DNA from: Candidatus Omnitrophota bacterium
GTDB taxonomy: Bacteria > Omnitrophota > Gorgyraeia > Gorgyraeales > Gorgyraeaceae
Assembly: GCA_018824145.1 (NCBI GenBank)
Contig: JAHJHC010000085.1
Location: 1-35,675 of the forward strand
Direction of reading: 5' to 3'
DNA length: 35,675 nucleotides
This document shows positions 17,390 through 28,248 of the stretch, piece after piece. The translations under genes and the position numbers were made by a program. A model generated the notes under the pieces. That model did no database searches, was not told where the DNA came from, and was given only the letters and a program-made list of their open reading frames with translations. Positions within the stretch are counted from its first letter, which is position 1; every line of letters starts with the position of its first letter.

Positions 17390-18456
17390 ATAGAATTACC
17401 CTTACAAGCGATGATACCAAAGTCAGGCACAAAGTTTCTTGAAAACCTGAGGAAAGGGCACCTTAATAAAAGTCTGACAAAAAAAACAAACTTTCTCAAT
17501 AGAACCGGCGAAAACAGCAACTTTTCATATAGGATACTGTCTATCCAATACCTGAAAATATAAAACGGTTCAAGAGGGACCAGATACTTAAATTTCAAAT
17601 AACCAGGGACAGGCACGTAAAAATTAATGTCTTTAAATCCCGAATTATTTAAAATTTTACGGTACCCCCTTAACGAATATATATAAGTACTGTATTCTCT
17701 TTTTTTAACAAGTTTGGAATATATATTAGCCATCCACCGCGGCATAAGCGTTGCAAACCGTAACCCGCTGTGGGGGTCCCTTTTGCCAAAAAAATAAAAA
17801 TAGGCCAATGCATTCTCTATGCCTATATAAAGCGTCCCTCCTGGTTTTAACACCCTGAATATATTCCGCAATGCCGCTTCCTGAACCTTGTCCGGGCTGT
17901 AAGTTCTATCCGACATGCCAAGCCATTCTAAAACACCGTTCAAAATAACAACATCAAAATAATTATCAGGGAAAGGTAGTTTTAAAATATTCCCGCACAC
18001 AGGATAAAGGTTTATTACTTTATCCTGTTCCTTTCTTATACGAATGAACCTGGCCCTTTCCCATACTGATTCAAATGCATATACACTGCAACATTGTTCA
18101 GATAGGGCAAATGCAATGGTTCCCCATCCGCTTCCCGCGTCTAAAATCCTTCCCTCTGTATCGGAATTTATAAAATACTTCCAGTTTATCCTGTTTTCAT
18201 CCATGACGAACTGTTGCAGTTTCTCCGTAAAACAGGATTCCGCTGCCTTTCTCCACCCTTTGGTTTCAGCAATCCTATTTAAATCCACGGCCTCCTCAGC
18301 GGAAAGTTCACACCAGTAAGGCACATCCCCTTTCAGAAAACAGGGTATCCCATCTTTTACCCTCCATTCTGATGCACAATTCCGGCAGGTATATAAGCCG
18401 TCCTGCATTAATAGCTCACTTTTGCATTCAGGGCAGACAAATCCCTTTTCTTGCAT
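17386..18456 (-). CDS. SAM-dependent methyltransferase with N-terminal zinc-ribbon (Trm112-like)
   Basis: CPECKSELLMQDGLYTCRNCASEW; ILDAGSGWGTIAFALSE; FDVVILNGVLEWLG; FRVLKPGGTLYIGIEN. Confidence 0.87.
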   Translation of the reverse strand: MQEKGFVCPECKSELLMQDGLYTCRNCASEWRVKDGIPCFLKGDVPYWCELSAEEAVDLNRIAETKGWRKAAESCFTEKLQQFVMDENRINWKYFINSDTEGRILDAGSGWGTIAFALSEQCCSVYAFESVWERARFIRIRKEQDKVINLYPVCGNILKLPFPDNYFDVVILNGVLEWLGMSDRTYSPDKVQEAALRNIFRVLKPGGTLYIGIENALAYFYFFGKRDPHSGLRFATLMPRWMANIYSKLVKKREYSTYIYSLRGYRKILNNSGFKDINFYVPVPGYLKFKYLVPLEPFYIFRYWIDSILYEKLLFSPVLLRKFVFFVRLLLRCPFLRFSRNFVPDFGIIACKGNSI

Positions 18457-18503
18457 TTATTATCCTTTCTTATATCGAATAACAAGGTCTTATAAGAAGT
18501 ACT

Positions 18504-19580
18504 TTACTCATCCTTTAACACCGAATCATAAAGTTTTTCTATCTCTAAAGTATTCTTTCTTATGTCGAAAAATTCCTCTGCCCTTTTTCTAAGTATAGAT
18601 TTATTCTCGTATAAAATCTGTCTATTATCTAATATTTTCTCTATAATAGCTGCCAGACCGGATACATCACCAGGAGGGAAAATAAATTCTTCAAAATCAT
18701 CTCCCAAAGCTTCTCTATTAGAATATAAATCGGAAATAATAACGGTTTTACCCATAGCCATGGATTCGATTATTATCCTCGATAATCCCTCCCCCTTCAA
18801 TGACGGAAGCACTGTAACATCGCCCCCTCTAATTTCATCAATAATGTCTTTCTTATAATCCTTAAATATCACATTGGCGCCGCCACATAAGGCCTTAAGC
18901 TCTTCCAAATACTGCCTGTCGCCATCTCCCATAATAGTCAAATTTATTTTCTCTCTGACTTTTCTAACTGCGCCAATAAGAATCTCGATGCCTTTCCTTC
19001 TTTCTATCCTGCCAAAATAACCGACTTTTAAAAATTCATCCTCTCCATATCTATCTGACGGTGTAAAGGTATCTAACTCGACGCCGTTATAAATAACCTT
19101 GACTCTATCTCCTGCGTCTATAAAATTAAATCTCTTGGATACGCATTGTGAAACTGCTATCATGCGGTCAGTTGTCCTGTAAAGCATCCAGTCTAACCAA
19201 GGAGAAGATTCAGATACCCTCAAATGCATAATAACAGGCACCTTTAATATTTTTCCGATTATTCCGGCATAGATAGTCTGACGGGGAGACTCGGTATGTA
19301 TTATGTCTATATCCATGCCTTTTATAACAGTCCATAATCTACAGAAATCTCTTATTATAGAAATTACATTTAATGATTTTATGCGCGAAAAAGAAATTAT
19401 GAATGTTTTGACCTTTAACTTTTGCATTTCACGGGAGAACTCACCTTCTTCAGGGAGTGCAAGGAAGGGAGTAAATTTCTCCTTATCTAGATATTTTATC
19501 AATAAATACGTGCTCCTCTGGCCTCCTCCTTTTAAAGAAGAAAATGAACTGGTATATAAAATATTATATTTTCTCCCCAT
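18504..19580 (-). CDS. Glycosyltransferase family 4
   Basis: SSLKGGGQRSTYLL, VGYFGRIERRKGIEILIGAVRKV, LPSLKGEGLSRIIIESMAMGKTVIISD. Confidence 0.9.
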   Translation of the reverse strand: MGRKYNILYTSSFSSLKGGGQRSTYLLIKYLDKEKFTPFLALPEEGEFSREMQKLKVKTFIISFSRIKSLNVISIIRDFCRLWTVIKGMDIDIIHTESPRQTIYAGIIGKILKVPVIMHLRVSESSPWLDWMLYRTTDRMIAVSQCVSKRFNFIDAGDRVKVIYNGVELDTFTPSDRYGEDEFLKVGYFGRIERRKGIEILIGAVRKVREKINLTIMGDGDRQYLEELKALCGGANVIFKDYKKDIIDEIRGGDVTVLPSLKGEGLSRIIIESMAMGKTVIISDLYSNREALGDDFEEFIFPPGDVSGLAAIIEKILDNRQILYENKSILRKRAEEFFDIRKNTLEIEKLYDSVLKDE

Positions 19581-19588
19581 GTCTCCTC

Positions 19589-20683
19589 TTAAAGTAACCC
19601 AAGATACAATCCTTCTATCTTTTTAATCATGCTTCCGGAAGAAAATTTCTCCTCGGCTATTTCCCTGCCTTTCTTACCCATCAAGGCAGCTTTTTCTCTG
19701 TTTTTCAATAAAAATCCTATCGCCTTTGACAGAGCGTCTGCATCTTTCGGTGGTACCAGCAATCCATTTTCTCCTTCCCTGATTAGCTCAGGAATACCTC
19801 CTATATTCGTTCCGATAACAGGCCTGCCGCATGCCATGGCCTCGATAATGGCCAAACCTAACCCTTCACGTACCAAAGACGGCAGGACAACTACATCAAG
19901 CGTATAAATAATACCAGGTATATCTGATATTACTCCTTTAAACTCCACATGTTCCTGCATGTTTAATTTGGCTGCATGCCGTTCTAACTCACTTCTAAGC
20001 ACGCCGTCCCCTATAAGAACGAGTTTAAGATTATCTCCATATCTGTCTATAACCTTTTTTATGGCATCTATGAGGTAGACATGACCTTTATGTGCAAAAA
20101 GAGAAGCAATACACCCAATGCGAAAAACATCTTTATATTTATCTATTTTATCCCCCCGGACCTTAAATTTATCCAGATCAATCCCGTTATAAATAACCTC
20201 GATTTTTGAAGGAGGAATTTTTTCCTTACGAATAACGGAATCACCCACAGCCATAGAACAGCATATGATTTTATCCGTAAAAAATCCCAGTATTCTTTCT
20301 ATTATGAGTTTCTTCCGTGGATAATGGTCATGTGTAGTCTGTACGTGGCGTATAACAACCGGCACTCTCGAAACAACCGCCGCCATTCTTCCGACTACGG
20401 CGGCGGAATACCCATGTAAATGAATCACTTTTATATCACACCGCCTTAATTTTCCGCATAACCTCATAAAGAAAAAAACATCCCTGTGCGAACGCATCTT
20501 TAGATTTTCCGTTTTTATGCCGTTCGCTTTCAATTCTTCGAAAATCTTGCCGCCTCTAACAAGGCACCATACATGTACGTCAAAAACAGCCTTATCTATC
20601 CCGAGGGCAATTGCAGATATGTTTTTTTCAAGCCCCCCTACTTTTAAGTCTTCGACTAAATGAAGCACATTAATCTTATTCAT
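19589..20683 (-). CDS. Glycosyltransferase family 4
   Basis: VIHLHGYSAAVVGRMAA, LPSLVREGLGLAIIEAMACGRPVIGTNIGGIPELIREGENGLLVPPKDADAL. Confidence 0.93.
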   Translation of the reverse strand: MNKINVLHLVEDLKVGGLEKNISAIALGIDKAVFDVHVWCLVRGGKIFEELKANGIKTENLKMRSHRDVFFFMRLCGKLRRCDIKVIHLHGYSAAVVGRMAAVVSRVPVVIRHVQTTHDHYPRKKLIIERILGFFTDKIICCSMAVGDSVIRKEKIPPSKIEVIYNGIDLDKFKVRGDKIDKYKDVFRIGCIASLFAHKGHVYLIDAIKKVIDRYGDNLKLVLIGDGVLRSELERHAAKLNMQEHVEFKGVISDIPGIIYTLDVVVLPSLVREGLGLAIIEAMACGRPVIGTNIGGIPELIREGENGLLVPPKDADALSKAIGFLLKNREKAALMGKKGREIAEEKFSSGSMIKKIEGLYLGLL

Positions 20684-21687
20684 AAATCCTTCCTGATGAT
20701 GTTCAACATTTCATTTATACGATGATTATAGCTATGTCTTTCTATGACCTCCCTGTATCCTCTATGCGCAATCCCTTTACGCATTTCAGGGTGCTTTAAA
20801 TAATAATCTATTTTAGCCCTGAGTTCTCTGCCATCTCTAAAAATATCCAAATGTTCCCCTTTATTGAACAACATGCCTACATCCTTCTGATTATCCGAAA
20901 GGAGAAAACATCCACAGGCTAATGCCTCATAAACTCTTGGACTGGCCTGGTAACAGGGGATGCGGCCGTCCTGATAATGAATAGCAATAGCTATCTTACA
21001 GCTGGAATAAATCTTTTTCCATTCTTCAGGTTCTACTCCTCCAGTGTGCCTTATACATTTTTTTATAAGTGCGGTCCGTGGTATCTTTTCCCATCCGGGG
21101 CCCCAGATACCAATATCGAAATCACTAACCTGTCCTAAAATCCTCATCCTGTTTTCATAAAATGACCCGACAAAAACAATATCATTACCGTAATACTCCT
21201 TTTCTTTTGTACTCACATCCACAGGCTTATGAAAGTCAGGATCACAGGCAAACGGTAAAAAATGAATATTCTTGATATTGTAAGGCCTTAATAAATTACC
21301 TGCCTCGCTTCCTCCGTTGAATACAAAATCATAATAAGGCGCGACCTTAATGATAGGTTCAAAATCCCGCGGCGGGTCTACTGTCCAAAGGGCTGTCTTT
21401 ATCCCCTGTTTTTTAATCTCCACAACCGTATCCGCAAATATCCTGTGCCCACCTACCTCTAAAAAAATATCCGGTTTATATCTTTTAACTGCAGAAACAA
21501 GATTTCCATTTATCCTCTTTAAGTCCGCCCTGTCTAAGAATCTTACAGCCTTCCTTATCCTCCCCGGAATAATAAACGCCCTGTTTTCAAAAAAAGTTGT
21601 CTCGCAAATCTTCTTAAGGGCCTTTTCTATATATTCAGTAATAGTTATAAAACCTGGGTTTTTATTCGATGAAAATAAAATCCTCAT
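20680..21687 (-). CDS. CgeB-like glycosyltransferase
   Basis: KTALWTVDPPRDFEPIIKVAPYYDFVFNGG, HFLPFACDPDFHKPV, ASPRVYEALACGCFLLSDNQKDVGMLF. Confidence 0.82.
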   Translation of the reverse strand: MRILFSSNKNPGFITITEYIEKALKKICETTFFENRAFIIPGRIRKAVRFLDRADLKRINGNLVSAVKRYKPDIFLEVGGHRIFADTVVEIKKQGIKTALWTVDPPRDFEPIIKVAPYYDFVFNGGSEAGNLLRPYNIKNIHFLPFACDPDFHKPVDVSTKEKEYYGNDIVFVGSFYENRMRILGQVSDFDIGIWGPGWEKIPRTALIKKCIRHTGGVEPEEWKKIYSSCKIAIAIHYQDGRIPCYQASPRVYEALACGCFLLSDNQKDVGMLFNKGEHLDIFRDGRELRAKIDYYLKHPEMRKGIAHRGYREVIERHSYNHRINEMLNIIRKDL

Positions 21688-22631
21688 AACGTATTCCGCC
21701 TTTTTCTTACATCTCTGAACACATTATATATTTTCTGACCCGATATTATGCGGAAAAATAATCCGTACATCCTTCTTTCAAAGAAACATTCGGGATAAAT
21801 TTTTGAGGCTTTCAGAAAATACTCTTTTGATTTCGATATATCCGGGAGAAAAAACCATGACAAATTCAGGTATGCCTTCAGATAAACACCTCTCCTTAAA
21901 GGATAGCTGCACTCTATACTATTTTTCTCTATAATTTTCCAAATCCGCTCTCTATTCTTAGCATATTCTGCTCGTGAAATACGGGAATAACTGCCTCCAT
22001 GTATATATTGGCGGCTAGTTACGGTTTCGATGTAATGCACAGGATAATTCAAGGCTATTCTGGCAAAAAACTCTCTATTCTCTCCGAAGATCAAATCCTC
22101 TTTAAAAGCTCCTATATTTATATATGCTTCTTTCGTAAACATAGAAGCGGATGGTAAAGACAATATCCCCAAAATACATAACTCTCTATAGGAAAAACTC
22201 CTGTATGAATTTAAATTTTTTACTCCAAATTCTTCTGAATTATCTTCTTTTACCATTACATAGTTAGAAAACACACAGCCTACATCCTTATGGTCATCCA
22301 AATATCCGAGTAATATCCTTAAATGGTCAGGCAACCATACATCATCATCGTCCAATAAGGCAATATATCTACCCTTGGTAGCTGCCATACCCTCGTTTCT
22401 CGAAAAGCTCCTTTCTTTTTTCTGGGTGTTTTTTAAAGTTCTGATTATTCCTCTTTTAAGCTCTACCTGGAATTTACTTCCAATCATCTCCTGCGTATTG
22501 TCTGAAGATGCATCATCAACAATAATAATCTCAAAATCCCTGTACGTCTGGGAAAGAACGCTTTCTATTGCCCTCTCAAGAAGCCCGACCCTATTGTAAG
22601 TCGGTATGATTACACTGACCGTCGGACTCAC
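21684..22631 (-). CDS. Glycosyltransferase family 2
   Basis: SVIIPTYNRVGLLERAIESVLSQTYRDFEIIIVDDASSDNT, YIALLDDDDVWLPDHL. Confidence 0.95.
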   Translation of the reverse strand: MSPTVSVIIPTYNRVGLLERAIESVLSQTYRDFEIIIVDDASSDNTQEMIGSKFQVELKRGIIRTLKNTQKKERSFSRNEGMAATKGRYIALLDDDDVWLPDHLRILLGYLDDHKDVGCVFSNYVMVKEDNSEEFGVKNLNSYRSFSYRELCILGILSLPSASMFTKEAYINIGAFKEDLIFGENREFFARIALNYPVHYIETVTSRQYIHGGSYSRISRAEYAKNRERIWKIIEKNSIECSYPLRRGVYLKAYLNLSWFFLPDISKSKEYFLKASKIYPECFFERRMYGLFFRIISGQKIYNVFRDVRKRRNTL

Positions 22632-23518
22632 AAACCAGCCGCCTTTGCTTCGGCATAAATATTATGCCCGTTTTTTATAAAAAGCCTTCCGATTAACGCT
22701 AAAATCTTATAAAATCCTATCCTGAATTTCAATAACACCCTATATGAGAATAATATCAGTTTATTGTTAAAACCTTTTTTTATTTTATTCTCCAAATATA
22801 ATGTCCCAAAATATATCTTCATTATCCTGAGTACGTCATCCGCCAAAAGAGGTGCCGTAACGACTTTTATTTCGGAATAACCGCTATGGCTCAAAAATTT
22901 TTCAATACTCTTCTTGTTCCATTTAGTCAAATGATGCGGCGGGAGGTCCCATGTACCTATATGCGCCATAATCCTTTCTCTATTGGGGACACTTAAAAAT
23001 ATCTTTCCATTATCTTTAAGGATATTCTTTAAACTCCTCATAAACTCTCCTGGATTTTCCAAATGTTCAATGACCTCAAAGAAAAGAGCTACATCAAATT
23101 TATCGCCATTATAGCCTTTTATAAAATCCGATATCTCACATGCAAAAACCTTTTCTATGCCGAGCTTTTGTTTCGTAAACTCAACGATTTTTTGATTCAT
23201 GTCAACAGCAGTAACATCATATCCTAATTCAACAACCTTCTTTAAAAATATACTCCTCCCGCATCCGAAATTTATAAGTCTTTCTCCTTTACATGCAATA
23301 TTGCGTTCCAGGAACATTTTTTCATACCATTTAAGGGAATTGGGGGCATGTGGAGGTAAAGAATACCACTCTGAATCTTCGTACCAATTCCTGTCCCCTG
23401 CCTTCATTGGATGGGCAAACATAACCTCACATTCTGCACACTTATAAAACACATAGTCTTTTGAAGTATACGCACTGATTTTCTCGCTATCTTCTGAAAA
23501 ACATGCAGGACATTTCAT
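22628..23518 (-). CDS. Zn-ribbon SAM-dependent methyltransferase
   Basis: MKCPACFSEDSEKI...YKCAECEVMFAHP; LINFGCGRSIFLKKVVELGYDVTAVDMN; FDVALFFEVIEHLENP. Confidence 0.9.
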   Translation of the reverse strand: MKCPACFSEDSEKISAYTSKDYVFYKCAECEVMFAHPMKAGDRNWYEDSEWYSLPPHAPNSLKWYEKMFLERNIACKGERLINFGCGRSIFLKKVVELGYDVTAVDMNQKIVEFTKQKLGIEKVFACEISDFIKGYNGDKFDVALFFEVIEHLENPGEFMRSLKNILKDNGKIFLSVPNRERIMAHIGTWDLPPHHLTKWNKKSIEKFLSHSGYSEIKVVTAPLLADDVLRIMKIYFGTLYLENKIKKGFNNKLILFSYRVLLKFRIGFYKILALIGRLFIKNGHNIYAEAKAAGL

Positions 23519-24996
23519 TTTGCTAATATAATTTTTCTCTCTTCTCTAAGAAATCTTTTTGCAACGATATAGTAAAACCCCAACCAAACAGGCAAGATAC
23601 CTAAAATTATTATATTATCGTTCGGAAAAACCTTTCTTATAACGAGCCCGAAAAATAGAAAGGATAGGGCACAAAGAAAACCCTTGGAGAATCTACTTAC
23701 AAGCTCAAAAAAATTCAATGTTATTAACTTTCTTGTGAAAAAATAATATTCGATGCACACAATCAGTTGAGACAGCATAAAGCTGAAAGGAAGGCTATAT
23801 ATACCGTATCTATTAAATAACAGTGTTAATAAAACGTAGAGCGTCAACACTCCTGTAACTGTATTTATCGCTACAATTCCAATCTTCTTTGCCGCAATAA
23901 TAACCCGCGAGAGATACGTTTCAAAAGACAAGACTATGAAATATATAAGTAAAACATTAAACAGCTCAGAAAGCAATTTAATATCACTAAAAGTAAATTT
24001 ACTCCCTAAAAATAAAATCTTCAATAAAGATGGCAAAAATACTATTGTCAAAGAGGTAAGCATAAAACTTAATGCCATACTTACCCTTGTCGTACGGATA
24101 AACAAGTCTTTGACCTTTTGCCATTTTGAGAATGATATCCACTCTGATACGCGGGAATAATATACCCTTACGATAGAATTTATCGAGATCTGGATGAGTG
24201 TATTTATTATTTTTTCCGCGTATGAAAATAGTGTTATTGCCCCTTCTCCTAAACGAGACGCAAAATTTTTAATAATAATATCCCTAAACCCCCATACAAT
24301 AGTATTCAAGGACATCTTGGCAGATTTATTAATCAACTCCGGAAGTTTTTTATGGTAAAAACGTAATGACGGCAACCAGTTGGTCTTAGAGTGAAAAAAT
24401 ACTAAAAGCAGGAGCGTTCCGAGAATGTTCGAGAAAAGATTCCCTATTGCGATACCACTTACGCCATAGAAAGGAACCAACACAAACAAGGAACCAATAT
24501 TAACGACAGGCGTCAATAGGCGTATTGATGCAGGGATAGCATAGTAATGCAATGCATTGAGTGTAAATATCAATACCTTTTGTACATTGAAAAATAAAAG
24601 GGCAAATACAAGGATATGGATGAGCCTTCGTGCAAGCAAGATACTCTCTTCAGAAAAACCCGGTGCTATTATTTTGATAACCCATAGATCAAATAATCTT
24701 ACGAAAATAATTACAATAACCGATAGAAGAACTGACCACTTTATTATAACATCGACAAAGATAAGACTCTCTTCTGCATTATCCCTGCGGACATCATTAA
24801 ATACAGGAATAAAAAGAGATGTGAAATATTCGTTTGCCAGGCCGGATAACCCGAACAACGTGAAGCCGACAAACAGACAATCTAATTCCCAAGAGACCCC
24901 AAACCTCCTTCCTAAAAGAATATGAAAAACAAATCTTACTATAACTGCTATCGAAGTTATTATGGCAAGCCTAAAAGTTTTCAATCTTAATTGCAT
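23515..24996 (-). CDS. Wzx/MurJ-like polysaccharide or lipid-linked oligosaccharide flippase
   Basis: 493 aa polytopic; KVLIFTLNALHYYAIPASIRLLTPVVNIGSLFVLVPFYGVSGIAIGNLFSNILG, MurJ/MVF-like organization. Confidence 0.82.
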   Translation of the reverse strand: MQLRLKTFRLAIITSIAVIVRFVFHILLGRRFGVSWELDCLFVGFTLFGLSGLANEYFTSLFIPVFNDVRRDNAEESLIFVDVIIKWSVLLSVIVIIFVRLFDLWVIKIIAPGFSEESILLARRLIHILVFALLFFNVQKVLIFTLNALHYYAIPASIRLLTPVVNIGSLFVLVPFYGVSGIAIGNLFSNILGTLLLLVFFHSKTNWLPSLRFYHKKLPELINKSAKMSLNTIVWGFRDIIIKNFASRLGEGAITLFSYAEKIINTLIQISINSIVRVYYSRVSEWISFSKWQKVKDLFIRTTRVSMALSFMLTSLTIVFLPSLLKILFLGSKFTFSDIKLLSELFNVLLIYFIVLSFETYLSRVIIAAKKIGIVAINTVTGVLTLYVLLTLLFNRYGIYSLPFSFMLSQLIVCIEYYFFTRKLITLNFFELVSRFSKGFLCALSFLFFGLVIRKVFPNDNIIILGILPVWLGFYYIVAKRFLREERKIILAK

Positions 24997-26321
24997 CTTG
25001 TATATTCCTCAGATTGCGGGATCATGGGTAGCAGCATAACTATTGCTGCCATAAAAAAGAACGGTTCCATAATCCTGGTTAAAATAAAACCATTTGCACC
25101 TACATTAAAAAAAACCAAACCTACAAAACCGGACAGAAAACCCAGGCTTATACCCTTGAACAACTTATCTCGCACCATTAAAAAAACGTCCAGACCGTTT
25201 TTGAAGATAGCCCAAAGTAAAAATAAAAAAATACACAAACCTATGATTCCCATCTCTGCAAGTATACGCATATACTGGCCATCTATAAAACCAAATCCGG
25301 TAACACCATAACCTAATATCTTATGTTCGCTTTTCTTCCATATATCTTCCCATGACCGAATCCTAGCTGAAGCAGAAGGGTCCAGCTCCATACCTAACAT
25401 AGATGCTGGCCTTATCTGCTCAGACCTTGCAGTGAAAGTATATTTTATTCTTTCCTTTACAGGATAAGGCATAAAAACTAAGCCTAAAAACACGGCCAAT
25501 AAAAGTATGGAGATAAGCATAACCTTCCTCTGTCCAAATATTATCAAACTAAACCACATAGGTACGACAGCTATATAAGATGTCCTAGAAAGTGTAAATA
25601 AAAAAGCAGGTAATATAAAAAATATACCAATCATAGCCAGAAAAAACTTTGTCTTTTTTGAAGTGCTATATAAAAATATACCCATCAAAATTGCAAGCAT
25701 GAAAACAAGATACCCTCCTAATGTATTTGGCTCTCCTGCTCCTTCAAAAGGGGCAGTAGCCCTACTAACAAGACCTATGTGAAGATTGGCATAGATACAG
25801 GTAATAAAACATGTCAAAATAAAAGCAACTATAAACATCTTTATCTGTGACCTGGTTCGAACCTGATTAGCTACCATAAAATAAAGCACAAAATATTCGA
25901 TATATTTAAAAAGATAAAAAAATCCTTTTAAAGGAATAACGTAACCGAGAATTATACCGCGCAGAGTCAAGACAATACATGTAGCTATATAAATGCCAAT
26001 AGGGACATTCAGCGGAGTGCTTCTAAAAAGTCCAAGTTCTTTATTTATCGCTGTCCGTGCCAACCACGTAAATGTAATAATAATCAATAAAAAATCCTCT
26101 AAACGTAATACTATATCCCGGCCAGGAATAGACCCGACCTTAATCTCCGGAGAGAGAAGCATGGAGAAAATTATAATTAATAATCCTAAATCGGGTCTGA
26201 GAAATGTAACAATGGAGACCATTAACCCAATAACAATAAAAAAAGGGATGTCATAGGAGGTTTGTGCTATATTTTTTCCTAAAAATACAGCTATAAAAAT
26301 AATGACAATAATAATTATCAA
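24987..26321 (-). CDS. O-antigen ligase/polymerase-like membrane protein
   Basis: 444 aa polytopic; large loop around SASARIRSWEDIWKKSEHKILGYGVTGFGFIDGQYMRILAEMGIIG, typical of the Wzy_C/O-antigen ligase family. Confidence 0.82.
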   Translation of the reverse strand: MIIIIVIIFIAVFLGKNIAQTSYDIPFFIVIGLMVSIVTFLRPDLGLLIIIFSMLLSPEIKVGSIPGRDIVLRLEDFLLIIITFTWLARTAINKELGLFRSTPLNVPIGIYIATCIVLTLRGIILGYVIPLKGFFYLFKYIEYFVLYFMVANQVRTRSQIKMFIVAFILTCFITCIYANLHIGLVSRATAPFEGAGEPNTLGGYLVFMLAILMGIFLYSTSKKTKFFLAMIGIFFILPAFLFTLSRTSYIAVVPMWFSLIIFGQRKVMLISILLLAVFLGLVFMPYPVKERIKYTFTARSEQIRPASMLGMELDPSASARIRSWEDIWKKSEHKILGYGVTGFGFIDGQYMRILAEMGIIGLCIFLFLLWAIFKNGLDVFLMVRDKLFKGISLGFLSGFVGLVFFNVGANGFILTRIMEPFFFMAAIVMLLPMIPQSEEYTRCN

Positions 26322-26357
26322 TAAGGGACTACGGAAGTCTATTTTTTCTTCTCCTTT

Positions 26358-28232
26358 TTACTTTATATAATAATCCTTCTTAACATAACTGTAGGAAGAA
26401 AACATTTTAATTTCTGATGTCCTGATATTATTTAAAACTACTCCTATCGGTTTTCCCTTTGCACTTTCTATCTGGATCTTAGCCCTCCTGAGGAGACCTC
26501 TGCCAACTTTACCGATTTTATATATCAAAACTACTCCATCGATTTTCGAGGTCAGAACAAGAGTATCTGAAACTGGAAGCACAGGAGCACAGTCAAGTAA
26601 AACTACGTCAAATTTTTCTTTAGCTTCTTTTATCAAATCACCCATTTTTTTAGAACCTAATAACTCCGATGGATTAACGTGGATACGGCCGCTAGTAAGT
26701 ACACTCAGATTCTCCATGCCGTGTTTCTTTAAAATCTCTTCTGCCTTTATTTCACCTACCAAGATATCAACTACTGTATTGACTGCCTCATCCAACTTCA
26801 AAGTTCCTGCTACTACTTCATGCAGACCATTTTCTTTTTTAATGCCAAACACTTTATGAATAAAAGGATGCCTTAAATCAGCGTCTATTAGAAGCACCTT
26901 TTTTCCCATCTGCGCAAAGCTAACAGCACAATTAGCTGTAGTAATGGTCTTGCCTTCCTTTGTATCAACACTTGTAAACAGAAAACTTTTTCCTTGTTTG
27001 CCGCCACCGCTGAATTGGATATTGGACTGAAGAGTGCGGTATGCCTCGGCAATAGCGGATTTAGGTCTATAATGTGTAACTAAATAGTTTGCCAGTTTCT
27101 GGACATCACTATCCTTTCCCTCTGCCTGTTTTTTCCAAAAAGCGAACTTTTCTTCTTTTAACTTTATACATGGGATCACTCCCAGTACAGGAAGCTTTAA
27201 ATATTCCTCCACATCTTCTATGGTTCCGATAGATGTATCCAGACTCTCCATAACAAAACAAGTAACTATTCCCAACACAATCCCTAAAATCCCTCCTATA
27301 AAAATATTCCTTGTTCTATTGGAATTGATAGGTGCCTTTGGTTGGACCGGCGGGTTGACTATTTCCACATCCTTGGTCTTTGACGCCTCTACAATCTGCG
27401 CCTTTGCATATTTATCTTTTAACATAGCGTATAAATCTTCGTCAGTCTTCAATTCACGTTTGAGCCGAGCAAATAATAACTCTTTCTCAGGCAGTGTCTT
27501 AAGCTGATTTTGAATGAGTCTAATCTCTTCTTCCAACAGCAAAACTTTTGGATGATTTTCTGTATATCGTTCTCTAAGGCTGGATAGCTCTAGTTCCAAT
27601 CTGGCTGTTTTATCCTGAAGAGGCATCACTGTTCCCACAGCCTCTCCTTTTTCTTTAAGCTCTTTCAGTGCCTCTTCTGTATTTTTTAATCTTGTACCAG
27701 TAATATCCAATTGCCTTTCGATAAACTCTCTGGTGGTTTTAGCTTCATTAATCTTGGTTCTCCAATTCTCTTCGATATATGCATCAGCAACCTCCATGGC
27801 TATCCTCATTGCCTCTCGGGGATTGCTGTCTATAGCTCTAATCTCTACTAAATCTGTATTTCCTACCCGTTCAGTATCAATTTTACTTCTAAGTGTAGTT
27901 ATGGCGTTTTGCAGCTCAGGCCATTCTATCTCTTCATCTACATATTTTAACCTTGTCACTGCTTGTTTAAGCACCTGGTCGCTCTTTATCAACTCTATTT
28001 CACTCTCTAGCGTACTACGAGCTCCCCAAAACGTAATCTCTGTCCCGGATATAGCGGCTATGGGAGCCCGTGCGTATATCTTAATCGTAGTAACGACCTT
28101 ATATATAGATACCTGCTGATAACTATAAAAAAACGTAGAAAGCATCACAGACAGAAAAACAGCTATAATAATCCATTTCCTCTTGCGAAAAATCCTCCAA
28201 TAATCCCATAGATTCAACTCATATCTTGCCAT
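26358..28232 (-). CDS. Wzc/GumC-type chain-length determinant fused to BY-kinase-like ATPase
   Basis: N-terminal LNLWDYWRIFRKRKWIIIAVF Wzz domain, coiled coil, then SFLFTSVDTKEGKTITTANCAVSFAQMGKKVLLIDADLRHP (Walker A/A') and VVLLDCAPVLPVSDT; C-terminal SYSYVKKDYYIK. Confidence 0.92.
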   Translation of the reverse strand: MARYELNLWDYWRIFRKRKWIIIAVFLSVMLSTFFYSYQQVSIYKVVTTIKIYARAPIAAISGTEITFWGARSTLESEIELIKSDQVLKQAVTRLKYVDEEIEWPELQNAITTLRSKIDTERVGNTDLVEIRAIDSNPREAMRIAMEVADAYIEENWRTKINEAKTTREFIERQLDITGTRLKNTEEALKELKEKGEAVGTVMPLQDKTARLELELSSLRERYTENHPKVLLLEEEIRLIQNQLKTLPEKELLFARLKRELKTDEDLYAMLKDKYAKAQIVEASKTKDVEIVNPPVQPKAPINSNRTRNIFIGGILGIVLGIVTCFVMESLDTSIGTIEDVEEYLKLPVLGVIPCIKLKEEKFAFWKKQAEGKDSDVQKLANYLVTHYRPKSAIAEAYRTLQSNIQFSGGGKQGKSFLFTSVDTKEGKTITTANCAVSFAQMGKKVLLIDADLRHPFIHKVFGIKKENGLHEVVAGTLKLDEAVNTVVDILVGEIKAEEILKKHGMENLSVLTSGRIHVNPSELLGSKKMGDLIKEAKEKFDVVLLDCAPVLPVSDTLVLTSKIDGVVLIYKIGKVGRGLLRRAKIQIESAKGKPIGVVLNNIRTSEIKMFSSYSYVKKDYYIK

Positions 28233-28248
28233 ATCTTAATACCTGCTC

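Noticed and set aside
12483-20683. Possible recent tandem duplication of the GT4 genes or the GT9 genes
   Set aside because: Similarity is limited to family motifs at the protein level; no nucleotide-level repeat was seen.
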